From assembly GCF_029962835.1 (NCBI RefSeq), contig NC_080588.1, positions 14,030,001 through 14,094,000 of the forward strand: 64,000 nucleotides of DNA, written 5' to 3'. The position numbers were made by a program, and so were the translations under genes. The notes under the pieces are model-generated. The model saw only the letters and a list, made by a program, of their open reading frames with translations, did no database searches and had not been told where the DNA came from. This document shows positions 58,520 to 64,000 of this stretch, piece after piece (position 1 is the first letter of the stretch; every line of letters starts with the position of its first letter). This DNA is from Magnolia sinica (Eukaryota; Streptophyta; Magnoliopsida; Magnoliales; Magnoliaceae).

Positions 58520-59289
58520 GTGTGTTTGGTTGTACCTAATTTCACGAGATAATATGGAATTTTGCACCAATATTAACGCAGGGATGAATGTGATAAGGTC
58601 AACTACCGTCTTCCTCAAGTTATGGATAACTACTCTAAATTTACAGAGTTTCTCTGGACTCCTTACAGAGACTTCTCGAATCCATGTCAAAAGAAAGTAA
58701 GAAAATAGAAATAAATTCTAATAAATTCAAATTTTGATTGATTGATCAAAATAAACGAATTCACAACCCTTTAAATAGGGATACCAAGCAATGAGAGAGA
58801 AATCAAAAGCAAACTATAACTAAAACTCCTTAAAATTCGTAACTTACTATAAATGGTAAATTTACTTTTATAGTAAGTGTCCTATGTGGCTTAACCACGT
58901 TATTCTCCTAATTATTCTAAGCACTTTTCATGTTGGACACGATTCCTAAAGCCCAACAGATGAAGAGTTATAATCAAACAAAAACTTACTATTTATAGTA
59001 AAAACAGAATTAAATATGGAATTCGGCCGTTGATATGATGGAATCTCGCAAATTTGACATAGGCAACCCGGGTTGGATTAAGTAGCTCGTCCTACTCCAA
59101 AATCACATATGGTACGTCGAGTAACCCATTCCGGTTTGTGAGATATGCTTGTTTTAAGGTTCTGACGGTCTTGATAACTTCTGCCTCTGATTGGGCCTTC
59201 TTTTTTCCATCTTGGACATGAAAGTGTCTGCGACCCGCTCTACATCAAATATCATGATATTTTGATAAATTGGTGTCTCCAAACACACC
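58518..59289. mobile_element. GGGTGTGTTTGG-type MITE carrying an insertion
   Basis: The outer arms are GGGTGTGTTTGGTTGTACC (58518 on) and AATTGGTGTCTCCAAACACACC (to 59289). They match the intact 96-bp copy at 60013-60108. The centre is displaced by the LTR-like insertion at 58574-59247. Confidence 0.75.
58574..59247. mobile_element. LTR-like insertion (674 bp) with TSD AATAT
   Basis: AATAT at 58569-58573 and 59248-59252 flank a segment beginning TAACGCAGGG and ending CGCTCTACATCA. A 5-bp TSD and a CA end suggest a solo LTR, with TA instead of TG at the start. A related piece without these ends lies at 57004-57555. It has no ORF of interest. Confidence 0.6.
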
Positions 59290-59857
59290 TAGAGCTGGCA
59301 TGGGACAACTCAACTTGGCAGACTTGACTCGTCTGACTCGTTTAGACCCAACTCGATCCAACCGAGTAGGTGAGTTGATCCAAACCGAGTAAACTTCGTC
59401 CAATCTGAAATCAAACCGAGTCAAGTTCGGGTCACCCAGTAACTCGATTCAACCCGAAATCCAACTTGATCTAAAACCTGACTTGTACATTTATAAATAA
59501 ATAAATAAATTTAAAAAAAGAAAAAAAACACTCATATTTGATGTTTCAAATCTGCAATGTCGTGTATTGGATGGAGATGCTGCAATTCTAGCAAGTACAT
59601 CTAGGTTCTAAGTTGTAATTTTAGCCCATGGATACGTGTCGTACCCGACCTTACTCAGTGCTGACTCAACCCTACTCGATAACTATGACTGAGTTAGACT
59701 CGGTCCAGGTTAGTCCAAGCTAGACTTGAACTCGAATTGAGTCAGGCATGCTGGACTTAATACCGAGTCAAGTCAAGTTCGGGTTTGGTCTATTTTAAAA
59801 TCACGTCAAGTCAAGTCAAGCCTAGCACAGTCCAAGTCAACTCGATTCCTAGCTCTA
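59290..59857. mobile_element. hAT-type MITE (568 bp)
   Basis: Perfect 8-bp TSD AACACACC at 59282-59289 and 59858-59865. Termini are TAGAGCTGGCA and, reverse-complemented, TAGAGCTAGGAATCGAGT, with inverted similarity over about 28 bp. An 8-bp TSD with TAGAGCT-like TIRs is characteristic of hAT elements. The interior is rich in ACTCG/CGAGT. No transposase, so non-autonomous. Confidence 0.85.
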
Positions 59858-60012
59858 AACACACCCAACACCTTCTAAAGTATCCTTGTGATGTGTTGGA
59901 ACTTTAACCTTTGAATTTAAGTCATTTTCAATGATCCAAACTGTTGATACGATTGGTCTTACTTGGAAATTGGTAGGTTGAAAACTAAAAAATCTCTTAA
60001 TCATTTTTCAAA

Positions 60013-60108
60013 GTATTTGGTTGCACCTAATATCACGAGATATCATGGAATTTTGCACCAATAGTGTGATATCATGATATCATGATAATTGGTGCCCCAA
60101 ACACACCC
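60013..60108. mobile_element. Small palindromic MITE (96 bp)
   Basis: TATTTGGTTGCACCTAATAT at the left and, reverse-complemented, TGTTTGGGGCACCAATTATC at the right. The middle is ATCATGATATCATGAT. It would fold into one hairpin. Confidence 0.7.
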
Positions 60109-60813
60109 AAAGCCTTCTAAATGAAAATTAAAAAAACAAAATTAAAAATATTCACTTAAATACAACAGCTTAATGTGTTAGAACTTTTAATATTTGAATT
60201 TGAGTAATTTTTTATAGTCCAAACTGTTGACAGGACTATTCTCACTTTGGTAGGTGGAAGGTTGAAAATTAAAAGGTGGAGTTGAATTATTCTTCGACCT
60301 TTCAATAAATTAGCTCTTTTGCTTTGAATATTGATTGTTAGTAAAAACTTTCTGTATCATAAGAGAATTACTTAATTTAAAAGTTTTATTTTATTTTTTG
60401 CATACCTCATCTTAGGAATGCTCCCATCAATTAAATGATTTAGATGATTGAAATAAAAACTCAAATCCAACGGCTTAAGTTTTTTATTGTAAGGAAAATT
60501 ATTTATGTAAAAGTACTAATATGGCATAGGTATATGAGATCCGATCCGATGAGGAGGTAGACCTAATGGTGGGCCTATCATGGCATATAAAACAATCCAA
60601 TCCATTTACCAGGTGGGCCACATTTTCACAGGAAAATGTTTAGGAAGAAAATCAAGAACCAGCTATGTTTTAATCATGCACATGTGAGATCCACACCATG
60701 TGTGGACCAGCCTGAATTTTGTGACAGGAGATGCTTGGGCTGAGTGCCACAGTTCAATGTGCGGCTCAGATCTCTCACACGTATGCAATAGCTGATCCCT
60801 CTAACCTATATCC
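60109..60813. other. Intergenic stretch with GGGCC-type fragments
   Basis: AT-rich up to 60530, then a GTGGGCC-bearing piece (60570-60720). No gene or clear element boundary seen. Confidence 0.4.
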
Positions 60814-61139
60814 GGCTGTATGCTAACTTGTCATGTAGTCCCATCTTTCCTGCCAACAGTCCTTCTGCGTGGAGAATCTGTACCGTGCATACTACAGGCC
60901 CCATGAAATGAAGATCTCCTGGCTTATCTGATCCACATATTAGGTGGGCCAAACATGTTTTTTTAAGTCAGACCATATCCACTTATTCTAAAGGTGTGGC
61001 CCACCTAATGAATGAAATGGCCTGATTTTTATGCCAAGTTATCTTCATAGTGGGACCTAGTGTTTGATTGGATGGGATTCCTACAAAATTCTCACATTGG
61101 CGAGAAATATGGGCCTACACGACAAGTTAGCATACAACC
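60814..61139. mobile_element. TIR element (326 bp)
   Basis: The left end GGCTGTATGCTAACTTGTCA and the right end, reverse-complemented, GGTTGTATGCTAACTTGTCG continue in parallel for about 43 bp up to GCCAA. This is a clear terminal inverted repeat. No TSD is obvious and there is no transposase. Confidence 0.75.
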
Positions 61140-61236
61140 AATGGTAGGTGATGATAACTTCTTTCAATTATTTTAGCATGGAGAAAAGGAAAGCGGATTA
61201 GATGCGGCCCCGGCCATACCAAATCCGGTGCGGCTC

Positions 61237-61680
61237 TGATTGTGGGCCCTACCTTGATGTATATATTGTATATCCAATCCATCTATCCGTTTTTTCAGGT
61301 CATTTTAGAGCATATGCCGAAAGGAAATGATCTAAAACTCATATGGACCATACAACAAGATACAATAGTGATTAACCATTAAAAACTTCTTGTGAGCTAC
61401 GAATTTTGGATCAAGCTGATATTTGTTTTTTTTCTTCTTTTTTTTTCCTTCATCCAGCGTTTTATGATCTTATGAACATGTTGGATGGATAATAAAAATT
61501 ACGATAGACATTAAAGTGGGCCATACATAGTTTTTTATGGTAGGCATTCAATCACCACTGTTTATTATGGATTGGTCCGTTAGATCTGCTTCACTCTTGG
61601 AATCATGCCCTAAAATGATATAAGAAAACTGATGGACGGTGTGGATATACAACACATATATCAAGGTGGGATCTACGGTC
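61237..61680. repeat. GTGGGCCCTACC fold-back element (about 440 bp)
   Basis: The left GTGGGCCCTACCTTGATGTA and the right, reverse-complemented, GTAGATCCCACCTTGATATA run parallel for about 80 bp (both include TGTATATCCA, CATC..TTTT and CATTTTAG.GCAT). It belongs to the dominant fold-back class of the window. Confidence 0.75.
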
Positions 61681-62117
61681 AGGGCTGCACCATGTTGGGT
61701 TAGGCGGGGGGCGCACCTACTCCGCTCCCGTAAAGAAGAGCAAAACGGTGGGCCCCGTAAAGTCTCCCCGTTTACCAATGTTAAGTAAACTGTGGCAACC
61801 CATCCTTTTGAATAGTGGCGTACATGTGAGACCAAACAGTGGGCCACCCCAAGGATGGATAATATGAAAATAATAAAATCTATCTAAAACCCTAGCCATC
61901 AATTTGATGGTCACGAAATGGACGGTCAAAATGAAAATGATCAGAGGTCCAACTTCAACGACCCAAATTAGATGGCTAAGATCGTCCCATGAAAGAAAAT
62001 TTCTTCATTAAATGGTAGTTAACGCACAACATTGTCTCTCGAAAGATATGCGGGGAAGCTCATTGCTAGTGTCACTCGCCACGTGGATATCCCTGTGGCT
62101 CGACGTGGCCAAGCTCT
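61681..62117. other. Intergenic stretch, nothing recognised
   Basis: Mixed sequence with GTGGGCC fragments near 61750 and 61840. No coding signal. Confidence 0.35.
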
Positions 62118-62452
62118 GTGGGATCAACTGAGATGTATGTATTTTATCCACGCCGTCCATCCGTTTTAGCAGCTCATTTTAAGACAAGATCATATAAACG
62201 ATGCAGATCCAATGGCCAAATAGACCACACCACAGAAACAGTGGGGACTGAACGCTCACCGTTGAACATGATCTTGATCCAAAACGTCTCTGGTCCATTA
62301 AGAACTAATCAACGGTGGGCGTTCAATCCCCACTGTTTTCTGTGGCGTGGTCCACCTGAGCTCTGAATCTGGTTTTATTTCTGGCGTCATGCCCTACAAT
62401 AATCTGGAAAGCGGATGGACGGCGTGGATGAAACACATACATCACTCTCGGG
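62118..62452. repeat. Fold-back element (about 335 bp)
   Basis: Left GATGTATGTATTTTATCCAC..CCGTCCATCCG and right CGGATGGACGG.GTGGATGAAACACATACATC are inverted. Inner arms ACAGTGGGGACTGAACGCTC and GGGCGTTCAATCCCCACTGT are inverted too. The whole unit can form one long hairpin. Confidence 0.8.
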
Positions 62453-63198
62453 CCACAAATCTTAGGTCACGTCGTGCCAGGAGGGTATACCTGTCGCGGC
62501 AATCCACTTCCAGAAATAAGTGGTCAGAAATGAACAGGAAAAGGATTGATGGATCAATCGGATCCGTTCATTGTGTGGGCCATATCATGGGTTATGGTTA
62601 AAAATCGGGTCCATGAGAAAATTTCAACCGTAGATTTTACTCAATTTCCATGTGTGTTATGAGCCATTTTCCATCCACGGTACGGATGACTTGATGGACG
62701 GTCAGAAATTATAAATAACCCTTCCACTTGTACCGTTGACAGAAGGATCTACCATTTTCCGGTGGTCCGATCTCTACCATATCATCATCCTAACTACCTT
62801 TTCCTATTTAAGAAAGAAGGGTACTGTAGCCATAACCGTCCAAGTGGACATACGTACTCTAATCTGGACCACTAAAATAGTGGATGGAACGATGGCTAAC
62901 CATTGGATTTTAGTCATTGAATTTAGACCACTGATATCATTCCTTTTTAACTGATCATTTGGGCCCACCAAATGGACGGTGTGATAGAAGTGGTTTATTG
63001 GAAGATCTGGATGTGATGCATGAATTCCATCCGTACGAAGGATGAGTTGCCACAGCTTGGTGAGCTGTCAAAGGGCTTTTTGGAATCCAGCTCTTCTTTC
63101 CAATCTGCGAAGAGTAGGGGTTGATTATAGATTTTCAAAGGTTATTTTGGTAATTCTGAAGTCTTATAGGAAACCGTAGGATGGGAAAGAAATACTCG
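62453..63198. other. Intergenic stretch, nothing recognised
   Basis: Contains ATCCGTTCATTGTGTGGGCC and GATGGACGGTC fragments of the same repeat class. No coding signal. Confidence 0.35.
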
Positions 63199-63487
63199 GG
63201 TTTTCGGTTTCGAAAAGTGGGACCTACAGTTCAATGATCCAGACCGTTGATCAGTTGGACCAAGACTTATATATCATACACAGACATTTGGTAAAAGAAT
63301 CCTAACCTTTCAATTCACAGCCTAAAAATGGTCCAACACTGGGATTTCTCGAGTTTTAGGTTTGTAAAAGTGGGGCCCACAGATCAATGATCCGGACCAT
63401 TGATTCATCGACCCCAGTCTTGATAGATCATACCCAGAAAAATCTTCTTAATAAAACAATCCTAACCTTTCAAACTAGTGATCGTAG
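63199..63487. repeat. Tandem duplication, two diverged units of about 153 bp
   Basis: TCAATGATCC.GACC.TTGAT recurs at 63231 and 63384, with matching blocks before (TTTCG or TTTGTAAAAGTGGG) and after (AATCCTAACCTTTCAA). The units differ by many substitutions, so the duplication is old. Confidence 0.75.
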
Positions 63488-63799
63488 AAAGAAATAGAAC
63501 TACGGTGCAAATTCAACTGAAAAAAAAGGTCAATGACTGATAATTGAGTGTTCACACGGCGATCCACAAGATCAACGGTCTTGACCAGAAGCTTGAGTTG
63601 ATGACGTGGATCCTGGGGCGGTGGATGGGGAGAAGTAAAAAACAAATGGAAGAGAGAAAAAGGTTGGGAGGGACGAGAACGAAAAGAAGGGAAATGGAAT
63701 TGCAGGCTTTCCAGAACACAACCCCACTCGGTTCTGACACACCTCACATGCTGAGGCAGGCAGATGTGGAGCCCATCCTCCATTATCAGGCCACATGGT

Positions 63800-64000
63800 A
63801 ACGTGAGAACACACCACACGCAGATCTGACCCACCCATTCTCTCTCTGTCTCTCTTACCATCCTCGAATAAGTCCTCTCTCTCTTCATATATCGCAATGC
63901 ATTCTCTCAATGTGGTTTTCTCTTAAAACCAAGAAGAAAGCTTCTCTCTCCACAAAACATCTCTTCTTGGGTCTGCTGAAATTTGCTTGCTTGGGTGAAT
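63800..64000 (+). promoter_or_regulatory. Possible promoter and 5' leader of a gene beyond the window
   Basis: From 63838 the plus strand turns strongly pyrimidine-rich (TCTCTCTCTGTCTCTCTTAC, CCTCTCTCTCTTCATATATC, AAGCTTCTCTCTCCAC) and then CTTGCTTGGG at the edge. CT-rich leaders are common in plant genes. ATG at 63898 opens only a short frame that stops at once. No coding exon lies inside the window. Confidence 0.3.

Noticed and set aside
63475-63897. 140- and 112-residue minus-strand frames near the right edge
   Set aside because: They overlap each other and the CT-rich leader-like zone, use AG/CT-biased codons and show no motif. An opposite-strand 85-residue frame is open too.

Overview
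This is repeat-dense plant nuclear DNA. The evidence is chromovirus, Tat and copia retroelements, LTRs with tRNA-iMet-type primer sites, and many small TIR/fold-back elements. No bacterial-style operon, tRNA, rRNA or CRISPR array is visible. I could not name the species. The very abundant fold-back repeats built on GTGGGCCCACC plus GATGTATGTG are something I associate with woody angiosperms, possibly magnoliids; that is a weak inference. I see no confidently intact host gene. The only hint of one is a CT-rich leader-like stretch at the right edge.

Layout. 1-10354: a minus-strand Tekay-like chromovirus. Its left LTR (109-176) is cut by another LTR (1-108). It then has PPT, chromodomain, integrase, RNase H, RT, protease, gag, an extra ORF upstream of gag (5310-6362), a leader with two hairpins, a PBS and a 3.1-kb LTR (7258-10354). 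10355-12099: two copia fragments, one with its 3' LTR. 12100-23324: a decayed Ty3/gypsy pol and its 3' LTR, interrupted by a 4.06-kb solo LTR (17203-21266) with an AAGAA target duplication and preceded by a truncated sister LTR (12100-16175). 23325-28102: dispersed repeats, MITEs next to (TA)n, and a probable copia solo LTR.

28103-38344: a complete but degenerate Tat-lineage element with LTRs of 801 and 798 bp and TSD GTTAT/GTTAC. Between pol and the 3' LTR it carries an antisense four-exon gene (37054-34772) whose three introns all keep phase. 38345-52960: older sequence with two TATA-headed plus-strand coding relics and a minus-strand gag relic, invaded by two more solo LTRs (41911-47140 with TSD CTAAG; 47537-51465). 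The first of these splits a reading frame that rejoins exactly when the LTR and one TSD are removed. 52961-63800: nested MITEs, including four neighbouring copies of a (TA)n-flanked family, an hAT-type MITE with TSD AACACACC and an LTR-like insertion with TSD AATAT. 63800-64000: a possible 5' end of a gene running out of the window.

The common thread is nested insertion followed by decay. In the chromovirus gag-pol, every in-frame stop I found is explained by a C:G to T:A transition, as expected for heavily methylated DNA. The points most worth following are the spliced antisense gene in the Tat element, the extra pre-gag ORF in the chromovirus, the LTR-split ORF, and the MITE family tied to long (TA)n tracts.
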